In this document: in pieces, positions 1 through 8,732 of the stretch
Numbering within the stretch: the stretch's first letter is position 1
Layout of the letters: the number at the start of each line of letters is the position of its first letter
DNA from: Puia sp.
GTDB taxonomy: Bacteria; Bacteroidota; Bacteroidia; Chitinophagales; Chitinophagaceae
NCBI GenBank assembly: GCA_031292515.1
Contig: JARLGZ010000054.1
Coordinates: 210,356-274,355 of the forward strand
Direction: 5' to 3'
DNA length: 64,000 nucleotides
Made by a program: the position numbers and the translations under genes
The notes under the pieces: generated by a model
What the model saw: only the letters and a program-made list of their open reading frames with translations
Told to the model about the DNA's origin: nothing
Database searches by the model: none

Positions 1-1664
1 TCGATGGCCAGATCGATATAGTTGTTGGAGAAGAACCAGTTGCTCCAGAACCAGTTCAGGTTCTTGCCGGATGCCTCGTTGATACTATAGAAGAAATCCC
101 AGGGGATAGGGTGCTTTCCATGCCAGCGATTCATAAACGCATGCAGGGATTTTTTAAACAGGGCATCCCCCAGCATATCTTTTACGGCCAGGTAGCCGAG
201 GGAGGGCTTGCCATAGGCATTGTTGCCGTAAGCCACGCCCCGCAACAGGTTGGCAGGGGTGATAATGGGCAGGTCCTCTTCAGTGGAGGGATCATTGATC
301 CATCTTCTGACGCGGAACTCTTTGTAAAACTCCTCCGCCTTCGCCGCACCCAGGTCTTCCCGGCCGATCAGGAACTCGAATGTCGTAGCCCAGCCTTCAT
401 CCATAAAAGGGTAGCGGGCTTCGTTGATACCCATGTAGAAAGGGAACCAGCTATGGGCGATCTCATGTTCGGCGACAAACCTCGAAAATTCCGGGTCGTC
501 ATTGGTGGCGTCGTTCACCATCATGGGATATTCCATATCCGCATATCCCTGTACGATAGTGGTCTTTGGAAAGGGATAGGCGATTCCCGGCCAGTAGCGG
601 GAGAGCCAGTAGAGTGAGTGGACGCCGAACTCGACCATGCGGTGGAAGTCTTTTGCGGTATCGTTATAGGCGGCCTGTACGGCAGCGCGGCGACCTGTCA
701 GGGTGTCCGCCACGACGCTGGCTCCGTCCCATACATAGTGATCGCTGATGGCTACCGTCATATCGGAAATCGCATCGGCCTTCCATTGCCAGGTGTTGAT
801 GGCATTTTGTGCCGTGACCCGCCGGGTCGCCAGGTCTCCCGCCGTAGCGATATGAATAATCGGGTCGCCGGTCAGGGATGTCTTCAGCCGGGCCGCATAT
901 TCGGGTTGCAGCACCTCGTCAGGATTCTCCAGGGTGCCGGTCGACCACACGAGATAGTTCCGCGGTACGGATACGGAAAGTGTATAGTCGTTGAAGTCGT
1001 TGTAGAACTCCTGGTAGTTGGTAAAATCCCACCGGTCCCAGCCATTATAGTCGTCATATACGGCCACACGGGGATAGGCATACGCCAGGTAATAGGTGGT
1101 GCTGTCGATCATCCCTTCGCGTCCGCTATGGGGTGAGATCTCGTAATGCCAGTCGAAGCCGAGGCGGACGGAATCGTGGGGCAGGAGGGGCGCATCCAGC
1201 GAGGTTTCGGGACTGGTAGCGCCACCGCCGGGATCGGACCAATGCCTGGGCCTGCCATTTTCTGAATAGGCGTCGACGACGATCCCGGGGTTCAGATCGG
1301 ATGGATCCGCAGCATCGTAGCGCAGCGCGCCCGGACGATGGATGTTCAGGATGAACTTGAAGACCAGGGTCTTCAGGGTATCGGGACTGTTATTGACATA
1401 GACGATCTGCTCGCTCCCCCGGATCGTCCGGTCCGGAGGGGCCGCTCGCAGGGAGATCGTATAGCGGCCGGTATTCTGCCAGTATCGGGGACCGGGGTTT
1501 CCGTCGGGAGAACGTGTTCCCTTGATAAAGGCATTCCGAATGTTGCGGGGCGTATATAAAGACTGGGTTTGTGCCGGGGCCTGAGCGTATACGGAGAGAG
1601 CCATAACGCTGAAAACGAGGGATAGGGCGCCGAATAAGAGGGGCAAAAGAGGTCGCGTTTGCAT
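1..1664 (-). CDS. M1-family zinc metallopeptidase (aminopeptidase), C-terminus cut by window edge
   Basis: The reading frame runs from an ATG at 1664 off the left edge, so about 554 residues are visible. The protein opens with an export signal (MQTRPLLPLLFGALSLVFS...) and then a beta-rich N-terminal domain. A gluzincin zinc site, HEIAHSW, lies near 447-467. It is followed after exactly 18 residues by the third ligand in MDEGWAT (HExxH-x18-E), as in M1 aminopeptidases. Upstream, YADMEYPM stands where M1 enzymes carry the GxMEN substrate-binding motif. Family knowledge: these enzymes remove N-terminal residues from peptides; the signal implies a periplasmic or surface location. It is divergent from the lipoprotein gene starting at 1813, with about 150 bp between them. 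The family call is secure; the substrate is unknown. Confidence 0.93.
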   Translation of the reverse strand, partial: MQTRPLLPLLFGALSLVFSVMALSVYAQAPAQTQSLYTPRNIRNAFIKGTRSPDGNPGPRYWQNTGRYTISLRAAPPDRTIRGSEQIVYVNNSPDTLKTLVFKFILNIHRPGALRYDAADPSDLNPGIVVDAYSENGRPRHWSDPGGGATSPETSLDAPLLPHDSVRLGFDWHYEISPHSGREGMIDSTTYYLAYAYPRVAVYDDYNGWDRWDFTNYQEFYNDFNDYTLSVSVPRNYLVWSTGTLENPDEVLQPEYAARLKTSLTGDPIIHIATAGDLATRRVTAQNAINTWQWKADAISDMTVAISDHYVWDGASVVADTLTGRRAAVQAAYNDTAKDFHRMVEFGVHSLYWLSRYWPGIAYPFPKTTIVQGYADMEYPMMVNDATNDDPEFSRFVAEHEIAHSWFPFYMGINEARYPFMDEGWATTFEFLIGREDLGAAKAEEFYKEFRVRRWINDPSTEEDLPIITPANLLRGVAYGNNAYGKPSLGYLAVKDMLGDALFKKSLHAFMNRWHGKHPIPWDFFYSINEASGKNLNWFWSNWFFSNNYIDLAI

Positions 1665-1812
1665 AACCACGAATTTATCGATTTATTGGGTTCCGGCAAA
1701 GATTGCATGGGACAACCGGGCTTCCTTCGTCTATTTAGAAGGTCGTTGGTCGAATGAGTTGAAATCGCCGGGGACATCCGCCCTACCTTCAGGTCTCATA
1801 AAAAAACCGGCA

Positions 1813-2679
1813 ATGAGATCCCTTTTTCACCCTTTGAGTTTGACGATAGTTTTGTTCATGTTTGGCTGCTCGAAAACCAATAACGGCGGTAGTGGCGGAA
1901 CGGGTGGTACCGGCGGCACAAAAGCCAACTACGCCTTCGCCAATACGGAATACAACGGAATTTCCACCCAGGTCTCGGAATATTATCAAAAGCCCATCGC
2001 GATTCATTTTAACGCCGACAGCACCGTCAGCGCCTTTTCCTGCTTTGGCTGGTCATTGAACGGAGCGTTGGTTTTACATGACAGTATCCACGGTAAAATA
2101 ACGACCGTAGGCACGGATGGCAGCGGCGGAACGACAATTTCCGTCACCTTCGACGGCACCGGAGACCAACAGCTGATGACCATCTCCGCGGACAAGTCGG
2201 GTCTCTCCGGTGGATCTATCTCAGGTTCACCCGCGCCGGGAGCCGTCCAATTCCAGTTCGCGGGGCTGAAATTATTCCCCGCTACCCCGGTTTCGATAGC
2301 CGGCAGTTGGAGCACGACCTCCGTCAACATCGGGGGCGGCTTTGTGGATTATTATTATCCCGACGTCGCAACCTTTGCTTTCTTCACGGACAGCACGACG
2401 AGTTATGACCGTAACGGCCTGGCCTACCCCAACGGCCCCGGGACGACGCCCCTAAAAGCCAAATATTGGCAGGTTGGTTCAAGAGTCTATTTCTATGGGT
2501 TGAATGAGAACTACGCCCGCCTGATACCCTATTTTGGCGTGCTGTCAGCCGATGGAAAGACCATGTACGTCGATACCCAGGACTTCAGCGCTGCTCGCCT
2601 GCCTGTCCCGTTCCAGACTAACGACGAATATGGTCCCGCCGATGTCACCCCGTCCATTGAAAAGCAAAATGAACCTTGA
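1813..2679 (+). CDS. Lipoprotein of unknown function
   Basis: The frame is open from 1759, but the ATG at 1813 is preferred because it gives a compact signal peptide ending in a lipobox (LFMFGC, Cys19). The product is then 288 residues. After the cysteine comes a Gly/Thr/Ser-rich tether and then a domain rich in beta-strand-like segments, with many Thr, Ser and aromatic residues; this is compatible with a surface or periplasmic beta-sandwich. No catalytic motif was recognised and the family is not known to me. It is divergent from the M1 peptidase. Its 3' end abuts a broken PIN-domain remnant on the other strand, so this junction may be a rearrangement scar. Confidence 0.75.
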   Translation: MRSLFHPLSLTIVLFMFGCSKTNNGGSGGTGGTGGTKANYAFANTEYNGISTQVSEYYQKPIAIHFNADSTVSAFSCFGWSLNGALVLHDSIHGKITTVGTDGSGGTTISVTFDGTGDQQLMTISADKSGLSGGSISGSPAPGAVQFQFAGLKLFPATPVSIAGSWSTTSVNIGGGFVDYYYPDVATFAFFTDSTTSYDRNGLAYPNGPGTTPLKAKYWQVGSRVYFYGLNENYARLIPYFGVLSADGKTMYVDTQDFSAARLPVPFQTNDEYGPADVTPSIEKQNEP

Positions 2680-2681
2680 GG

Positions 2682-2963
2682 ATTTTTATTGTTCGTTATA
2701 AGTAGGAGATCATTTGCGATTGCAATGCCTGCGATTAAAGTATCCGTGTGGCCAATCTCCCGGCCTTTCTTGCGCAGATCAGCATGAATTTCTGCTGCAA
2801 TTTTTGCCGTTCGCATGGTCATTGGGATAACCTTGTTCAACTCGACAAAATCAGTAAACTTCTTTAATTGTTTTTTTGCGTCCTTGTAAAGAAGGCCGTA
2901 TTCTTCCAGCCTGTTAACAGGAATATCTTTGAGTTCTTTTAATACGGTGTTGTACGTTAACAT
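2682..2963 (-). pseudogene. VapC-like PIN-domain toxin remnant, truncated at both ends
   Basis: A minus-strand frame contains the C-terminal half of a PIN ribonuclease: the helix with AKIAAEIHADLRKKG, then REIGHTDTLIAG (central catalytic Asp region) and LLLITNN, the usual end of the fold. The N-terminal strand that should carry the first catalytic Asp (LLDTN-type) is missing. After TNN the frame runs straight into the antisense of the lipoprotein gene instead of the expected short PIN tail. No antitoxin gene was found beside it. The piece is therefore probably a dead toxin fragment left by a deletion or rearrangement. The rest of the gap from 2680 to 3107 shows no other gene. Confidence 0.72.
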
Positions 2964-3107
2964 TATACGATTCGGATTTGGATAACGATAATAAAAAATA
3001 TCATTGACTGAATGGAAATTACGCATGCGCAATCACGACGCGGCCTGCGTTAGAGGATGGGTAATCCATCTTTCCTGTGATCCCCCGGGGACTTGCCGCC
3101 TGGTCAC

Positions 3108-4373
3108 TTACATAAAAACCAGGCTTATGTGGATTCCTTTACTCAACTCCTCCTGGCTGATTTTTTGTCTGTGATCCCGGCGGAATTTTCCCCACTGCCG
3201 CTCTGCAAAAGCGAGGTATTGCTGCCAGTCATATAGGGTGACACCATGTTTACCGGCCCTGATATGATAGCGGATGGTCTGGCCGACGGGCTGATGCAGC
3301 GGGGGGAAGCTATCTGTTCCGATCCCCGGTTTGCCGAAGAGGGCATATACTTCACCGGCCCCGACGGCGCTCGTGAATTCTCCTTTCGGGTCCGACCACC
3401 GGTCTTCTTCGGCGCTGGCGACATAGAGGGGGCGTGGCGCCTGGAGGGCCAGCAACTCGTGCTGGTCTACCGGCAGGGAGTCGGCGTGATCGTTATATTT
3501 CTTATAGCCCGGTGTGAACCACCAGGGAAAGCGTTCATTCAGGTTCCGTATTGTCTCTCCGTAGATCCTCCGGGATAGCGCGGCCCCGCCTTCTCCCGAT
3601 TCGTTGGAGATGACGATGCTAAAGCGGCGGTCGGAAGCGCCGGCCCAAAGCGCGGCTTTCCCCAGCCGGGAATGCCCCATCAGGGCGACCCGGTGCGCAT
3701 CGACGGCCGGATCCTTTTCGAGATAGTCCATGATGCGGCTCAGCCCCCAGGCCCAGGCTCCCAATGCACTCCATTCCTCCGGTTTGATCGCCAGCATCTT
3801 TTGCAAGCGGCCCCGTATACCCGTCTTCCAACCTTCAGCGTTGTCGGGCTCGACATCTTCATACCAGGCGGTTGCCAGGCCGATGCCCTGTGACAGGATC
3901 TCCCGGACGGGCCAGCTCTCATCCTTGCCAACCTTCGCATTCCCCTGGAAATTATAACCGAGGAAGACGGGAACAGGGCCCGAAGCGTTTGCGGGCAGGA
4001 ATAGGAGCAGATCGATAAAAGCAGCGTCCGTCGCGGTATCCTTCGGGTCATCGCCGAACCGGATCCTCACCACCTTGCGGAGGATCGACGTGTCTACCGG
4101 CCATTTCCCGGATTCCATCGTCGTCCAGTGCAGGCTGATTTTCCGGGTGGGATACCGTCCATAGACGTTTTCCTCAAAAAGACGATAGAGCGCGGGCCTC
4201 TGTATTTTCTCCCATTGCCGAACCGTCCTGACCTTCCGGCCATCTGCCATGAGCAACGGGTCGGGAAGCCGGTAGGGGGGCACCTTGCTCTCGTCAAAGT
4301 TCGTCCCGGCCGGAGGCTGCGGGAAGGAAGTTGCAGACATGGCCAGCAGGCATGGAAGAATCCGGAAACGCAT
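3108..4373 (-). CDS. CE15 glucuronoyl esterase-like alpha/beta hydrolase
   Basis: About 421 residues from the ATG at 4373 (in-frame ATGs also at 4388 and 4406), chosen because MRFRILPCLLAMSATSFPQ makes a normal signal peptide. The catalytic serine motif is GHSRLGKAALWAG, matching the CE15 GxSRxGK signature, followed by NESGEGGAAL (acidic region). The catalytic His lies near the C-terminus in RAGKHGVTLYDW. CE15 enzymes cleave the ester between 4-O-methyl-glucuronic acid and lignin alcohols; many Bacteroidota homologues act on other uronate esters, so the substrate is uncertain. It is the last gene of a minus-strand series FGE, SusD remnant, sulfatase, GH29, CE15, which suggests a role in processing a decorated polysaccharide. 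Confidence 0.9.
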   Translation of the reverse strand: MRFRILPCLLAMSATSFPQPPAGTNFDESKVPPYRLPDPLLMADGRKVRTVRQWEKIQRPALYRLFEENVYGRYPTRKISLHWTTMESGKWPVDTSILRKVVRIRFGDDPKDTATDAAFIDLLLFLPANASGPVPVFLGYNFQGNAKVGKDESWPVREILSQGIGLATAWYEDVEPDNAEGWKTGIRGRLQKMLAIKPEEWSALGAWAWGLSRIMDYLEKDPAVDAHRVALMGHSRLGKAALWAGASDRRFSIVISNESGEGGAALSRRIYGETIRNLNERFPWWFTPGYKKYNDHADSLPVDQHELLALQAPRPLYVASAEEDRWSDPKGEFTSAVGAGEVYALFGKPGIGTDSFPPLHQPVGQTIRYHIRAGKHGVTLYDWQQYLAFAERQWGKFRRDHRQKISQEELSKGIHISLVFM

Positions 4374-4506
4374 CAATAAAGAACGCATCGTCGAAGAACA
4401 TCTCATTGGCGTGTCGTTTTTGATCTTTCAAACAGCCGTCATCATTACCCCGGGGGCCTGATCTTTGCTCCGCGACCAACCGCCCCTGCTGGCCCATTGG
4501 GCGAAG

Positions 4507-5961
4507 TCAATCCTTCTCCACCAGTTCGTCGTCTATCTTATAGACATCCACGTCGCCCAGCAAGGGGATCGCCTTCGAATCCGTAATACGGATGCGGATC
4601 GCGGAGACCAGTTGTTTGGGGAAGGTCAGGATACGCTTGTGCCCGATCGTCGTGGCGTCCAGCGTATAGGTGGTGTTGCCGTTTTCGCCGATCGTTTCGA
4701 TCGTGACGCCTTTTACGCGTTGTCCCATCCGGATCGGCTCCTTCAGCACCACGCAATTCACGATCTCGGGGTGGCGTAACTTGATTTCGATAGCGTTCTT
4801 CTTATAGTCCGGTCCCAGGGAGATATAAGTCTCCGCGTCGTTGTCGGAGAGGTTTTTGGTGTTCGACGGGAGTGCCGTGCTGATGACCGTTCCCGGTTTC
4901 TTCGCAAAGGAGTAGGCGAAACTCTTGTCTCGCAGCTCCTTGAAGCCCATGAGGGCGGTGGAATCGAAAGAGGTGAAATGTCCCGTCCTGTCCGGAGGGA
5001 CATTCAGCAGAAGACAGGAATTCCTTCCGACCGATTTCAGGTAGAGCTGGAAAAGTTGTTCGGGTGTCTTGACCTTATCGTCCTCCTCCTGGTGGTAGAA
5101 CCAGCCCGGACGGATGCTGACATCGCTTTCGGCAGGCAGCCAGACGCGGCCGTTCTCATTACCGCGGTTAAGCGTATCCGTGGGGGGCGCCCCGGCTCCC
5201 GGCTGAAATCCCGCCGTATCCAGCAGAGCCCAGTTCGTCTTGCCCGCGATCCCGCTCTCGTTGCCTACCCAGTGGATATCCGGCCCGATATCGCTGAAGA
5301 CGACGGTAAACGGTGCGATGGTCCGGAGTGTGGCCTTGAAGCGCGTCCAGTCATAGACCATTTTCTTGCCATCGGGACCCTCCCCGTTGGCGCCATCCCA
5401 CCAGAATTCGAAGAAGGGGCCATAGCGCGCGACGACTTCCTTCATCATATTGATAAATACCTCGTTGTATCCCGGCGTGCCGTATTTAGGGTGATTCCGG
5501 TCCCAGGGAGAGAGATAGATCCCCATCTTCAGCCCGAATTCCCGGCATGCTTTGCTCAATTCCCTGAGTACATCGCCTTTGCCATCCTTCCATTTGCTCC
5601 TGGCCACCGTATGGTCCGAAAACTTACTGGGCCAGAGACAGAAGCCGTCATGGTGTTTGGCGGTGATGATGATGCCCTTTGCACCCGCCGCCTTTGCGAT
5701 CCGGCACCATTGCCGGCAATCCAGGTCGGTCGGGTTGAAGACTTCTTCCTGCTCGGTGCCTTTCCCCCATTCGAGGTTGGTAAAGGTATTGGGACCGAAA
5801 TGGGCGAACAGGTAGAATTCCATGTCATGCCATTCGGCCTGTTTGACCGAGGGCAGGGGAGGGAGGGGCTTCACGTTGCCCTGGGACCTGGCGTTGACGG
5901 CGGCTGCAAGGAGCCCCGCAGAGAGAAGCAGGAATGCAAAAGGACGGGTGGGTATCTTCAT
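4507..5961 (-). CDS. GH29 alpha-L-fucosidase with C-terminal discoidin-like domain
   Basis: The ATG at 5961 gives 484 residues with a signal peptide (MKIPTRPFAFLLLSAGLLAAAVNA). Upstream in-frame residues, including an ATG at 5997, are unlike a signal. GH29 landmarks: WHDMEFYLFAHFG near residue 44, ITAKHHDGFCLWPSK near 99, and FEFWWDGANGEG near 185, whose Asp189 is the expected nucleophile. The last ~130 residues resemble an F5/8-type carbohydrate-binding domain. The enzyme releases alpha-L-fucose by a retaining mechanism. Its position between a sulfatase and a CE15 esterase points to a fucosylated, sulfated or uronate-containing glycan. Family call secure; linkage specificity cannot be read from the sequence. 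Confidence 0.95.
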   Translation of the reverse strand: MKIPTRPFAFLLLSAGLLAAAVNARSQGNVKPLPPLPSVKQAEWHDMEFYLFAHFGPNTFTNLEWGKGTEQEEVFNPTDLDCRQWCRIAKAAGAKGIIITAKHHDGFCLWPSKFSDHTVARSKWKDGKGDVLRELSKACREFGLKMGIYLSPWDRNHPKYGTPGYNEVFINMMKEVVARYGPFFEFWWDGANGEGPDGKKMVYDWTRFKATLRTIAPFTVVFSDIGPDIHWVGNESGIAGKTNWALLDTAGFQPGAGAPPTDTLNRGNENGRVWLPAESDVSIRPGWFYHQEEDDKVKTPEQLFQLYLKSVGRNSCLLLNVPPDRTGHFTSFDSTALMGFKELRDKSFAYSFAKKPGTVISTALPSNTKNLSDNDAETYISLGPDYKKNAIEIKLRHPEIVNCVVLKEPIRMGQRVKGVTIETIGENGNTTYTLDATTIGHKRILTFPKQLVSAIRIRITDSKAIPLLGDVDVYKIDDELVEKD

Positions 5962-6051
5962 CGTCTTGTTATTTTTCTTTTTTATTTGCTGGAACATGTT
6001 GGCTGCGTATTCGAATCCGGCGTTCGAAAATAAGCCGATTGGCGTAAAAAA

Positions 6052-7548
6052 TCACGGATTTATTTTTGACCTTTCTTCGTCGGTGAGCTTCCGTGGATAC
6101 CCCCATCCCGGTTTCCCGAGGTCGCAGAAATCCTGGTAGTCTTTCATATCCTTTGTCAGCAGGCGGCTTAGTTCCCGCACTTTGGACGCATATTTTGCCT
6201 GCCCGGAAAGATCATTCAGTTCGTACGGATCTTCCGTAAGGTTGAACAGTTGTACCCGGCTATCCCCATGCACATTGTACCGGATCAGCTTGTAGCCCCC
6301 TTTTTTGACGCCGCGCTGCAGGTTGGAATAGGCGAAGAACAGGTGATCCCTCTCTTTCGAGGGCCTGCCGTGGACCCTTTTGGCCAGCGAGAGCCCTTCC
6401 AGCCCTGCCGGAATTCCGTATCCGGCCAGTTCGCAGAGGGTCGGGAACAGGTCGAACAGGTAGCAATAACCGCTATCCTCGATGCCGGCAGGGATCCCCG
6501 GACCCGCGATCACGAGCGGAACGCGGATGCTGTGATCATAGAGGTTCTGCTTGCCCAGCAACCCGTGCTGTCCTACGGCGAGCCCGTTGTCGCTCGCGAA
6601 GACGATGATCGTGTTGTCTGCCTGCCCGTTCTTTTCGAGTTCATCGAGGACCCGGCCGATCTCATGATCGACTTCGCTGACCATGGCGTAATAGGCGGCG
6701 ATTTGCCCCTGCACAGCTTCTTTGGTCCGGGGATGCGGCAGCAACTCTTCGTCACGGATCGTCAGTTCGCCGTTGTCGAATGGATGATCGGGTTTGTAAT
6801 TCGGGGGGAGCTGTATTTGCGCGGAATCGTAGAGGTCACGGAATTCCTTCGGGGCATGGCGTGGGTCATGCGGAGCCGTAAAGGCCACGTATGCGAAAAA
6901 TGGATGACCGGCATTTTTTTGTTCCGCGAGCTTTTGTTCGTCGAGGAATTGGATGGCGGCATCCGCATAATAGATAGAGGAGAAATGGCTGCCGCTGAAG
7001 CCTCCCTTATAGGAGCCGCTGGAATCATAATGATGGAGAAAAGGTTTCCAGTGCCCGCCGGTTTCCGGCGGATGCATGCCGCCGAAGAAGATATTTTCTC
7101 CTTCCCCAAAGCCACGGTTGAAGGCCGCGGGTCCGTTGTGCCATTTCCCGGTTTCAAAAGGAATATAACCTTGCTGCCGGAAGTATTCCGGCAGTATGAT
7201 ATCGCTTGCGGGGATATACTGCCCGTCGAGATGCTGGTGGAAGAGGCTCTTGCCCGTCATCAGCATCGCCCGGCTGGGTGCGCAGATGGCTCCCTGCAGG
7301 CCCCCCATGATATGGTTTTGGGTAAAGGTCACCCCCATTTTCATGATTCTGTCCATGTTCGGGCTCAGCACTTTTTCCCGTCCCAGCGCGCCGATCACGC
7401 TGAACCGCTGGTCGTCCGTCAGGAGGATCAGGATATTGGGATGTTTGCCGGGGGGCGGGGCAGGGGGGGCGGACGATGCCGGCGCGCAGGCGCAAAATAG
7501 CATGATCAGCGATGAGAAGGCCGCCGCTGCAAGGATTTTATGGTTCAT
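6052..7548 (-). CDS. S1-family (formylglycine) sulfatase, exported
   Basis: A 498-residue protein with a hydrophobic leader ending in a Cys-rich stretch (MLFCACAP), possibly a lipobox at Cys21. The metal-binding ILLTDDQR is at residues 41-48. The modification motif C-A-P-S-R spans residues 89-93, so Cys89 should be converted to formylglycine by an FGE. Further S1 hallmarks are TGKSLFHQH, GKWHNGP and ASDNGLAVGQHGL. It removes sulfate esters from carbohydrates; the exact S1 subfamily was not determined. The likely maturase, a true FGE, is encoded 1.2 kb upstream on the same strand (8733-9926). Confidence 0.95.
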   Translation of the reverse strand: MNHKILAAAAFSSLIMLFCACAPASSAPPAPPPGKHPNILILLTDDQRFSVIGALGREKVLSPNMDRIMKMGVTFTQNHIMGGLQGAICAPSRAMLMTGKSLFHQHLDGQYIPASDIILPEYFRQQGYIPFETGKWHNGPAAFNRGFGEGENIFFGGMHPPETGGHWKPFLHHYDSSGSYKGGFSGSHFSSIYYADAAIQFLDEQKLAEQKNAGHPFFAYVAFTAPHDPRHAPKEFRDLYDSAQIQLPPNYKPDHPFDNGELTIRDEELLPHPRTKEAVQGQIAAYYAMVSEVDHEIGRVLDELEKNGQADNTIIVFASDNGLAVGQHGLLGKQNLYDHSIRVPLVIAGPGIPAGIEDSGYCYLFDLFPTLCELAGYGIPAGLEGLSLAKRVHGRPSKERDHLFFAYSNLQRGVKKGGYKLIRYNVHGDSRVQLFNLTEDPYELNDLSGQAKYASKVRELSRLLTKDMKDYQDFCDLGKPGWGYPRKLTDEERSKINP

Positions 7549-7708
7549 TGTTATATTTTTTTATGACCGGACGGACCAAAAGGTCCGCCCGGTCTTGTAA
7601 TTTCCGCAGCGCAGGGACAATCTCCGTGCCGGTTCGCACACTGCAAATTGTCACTTACGCTCCATTGTTTATAATGTTTTTTTCGCCAAAAGTTCAACTA
7701 TATTATCC

Positions 7709-8587
7709 TTACCAGCCCGGATTTTGTTTTACGTTCTTGTTTAAGGTCAGCTCGTCCTGGGGAAGAGGCAGAAGATAATCCCGGTGGATATCGAATTTGA
7801 AACCGGTCAGCAGGTTGGTGGTCTTTTGGTAGGGGTCTATATATCCGGCGGCATTTATATAGATGTTATTCCCAACCGTGAGATCCGAAAACAAGGTAGC
7901 CCATTGTATCCATTTCGCTCCTACCGGCTTTGTCCCGACGATCAACTTATCGGCCGCCGCCCAACGGAAAATATCATCCAGGCGGAATCCCTCTACCGCC
8001 AGCTCTACCCGGCGTTCGCGTCTTATCTCGTTGATGAGCGGAGGGAGATTGGGGAATAGCCAACCGGGATCGGTGACGATATTGCTCATGTTTAGCGCCG
8101 GCATGCCGACTCGCGCACGGAGCAGGTTGATCGATGCGTCGATATCCGCCTGGCTGATCGTGCCCAGCTCCGCCTTCGCCTCCGCGAAAATCAGCAACAG
8201 CTCGGCATATCTCATCAGGATGAGCCCCTGCGTCCCCTGCTGCGGGATTTGCTGGGTGTAGTCGGTCGTATGTCCTTTGTAAATTTCATAGCCTGTGATG
8301 GACTGGGTTTCTCCGCTGGCATCCAGCGTCGGTTTGTAGAAGGTGTCCGGGGCGGCTCCGCCGGGTTTATTGTTCGTGATGACATCGCCGGGCGTATAAA
8401 TGGTCTGGCTGAGCCGGGGATCCCGATTCCGTACCACGGTGGCCAGCGAATCGTCCCCCGCATAGAGCGGGCTAACGGAGATGGGTAGTCCGTCAGAACA
8501 CAGGTAGTCATCTACCAGGCTCTTTGTGATGCCGCGCGCTGCGCCCGAAGACGAATACCTGGGCCAGTCGTTCGCTGCAGCAGCGCT
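7709..8587 (-). pseudogene. SusD/RagB remnant lacking its N-terminal half
   Basis: The open frame from 8587 to 7709 encodes the C-terminal half of a SusD: ARGITKSLVDDYLCSDGLP, then VVRNRDPRLSQT, LMRYAELLLIFAEAKAELG, INEIRRERRVELAVEGFR and the terminal LPLPQDEL...NPGW. These are standard SusD landmarks. An in-frame TGA at 8590-8588 precedes it, no ATG with a lipoprotein signal exists, and roughly the first 300 residues of a normal SusD are absent. No SusC is adjacent. A GTG at 8437 could start a shorter product, but this would lack the lipid anchor. Most likely a decayed transporter component of the sulfatase/fucosidase locus. Confidence 0.85.
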
Positions 8588-8732
8588 TCATCCAATTGTT
8601 TCATTTTGCCGGCCATCGGGTGTGTTGTGATTTAAATATAGTCAAAAATCAGGAAATGCAAAGCCGCTATTTAGTCTACTGTTTTAATAGACAAATGTAA
8701 GCCCCCTGATTTAGAAAACCAATTTTGTTGTT

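Noticed and set aside
2529..2681. Extension of the PIN-like frame through the lipoprotein 3' end
   Set aside because: This part is antisense to the lipoprotein coding sequence and has no resemblance to a PIN C-terminus.
8591..8732. Missing N-terminal half of SusD in another frame
   Set aside because: A short frame reads MAGKMKQLDEALLQ, but it continues out of frame and shows no SusD N-terminal landmarks or lipobox.
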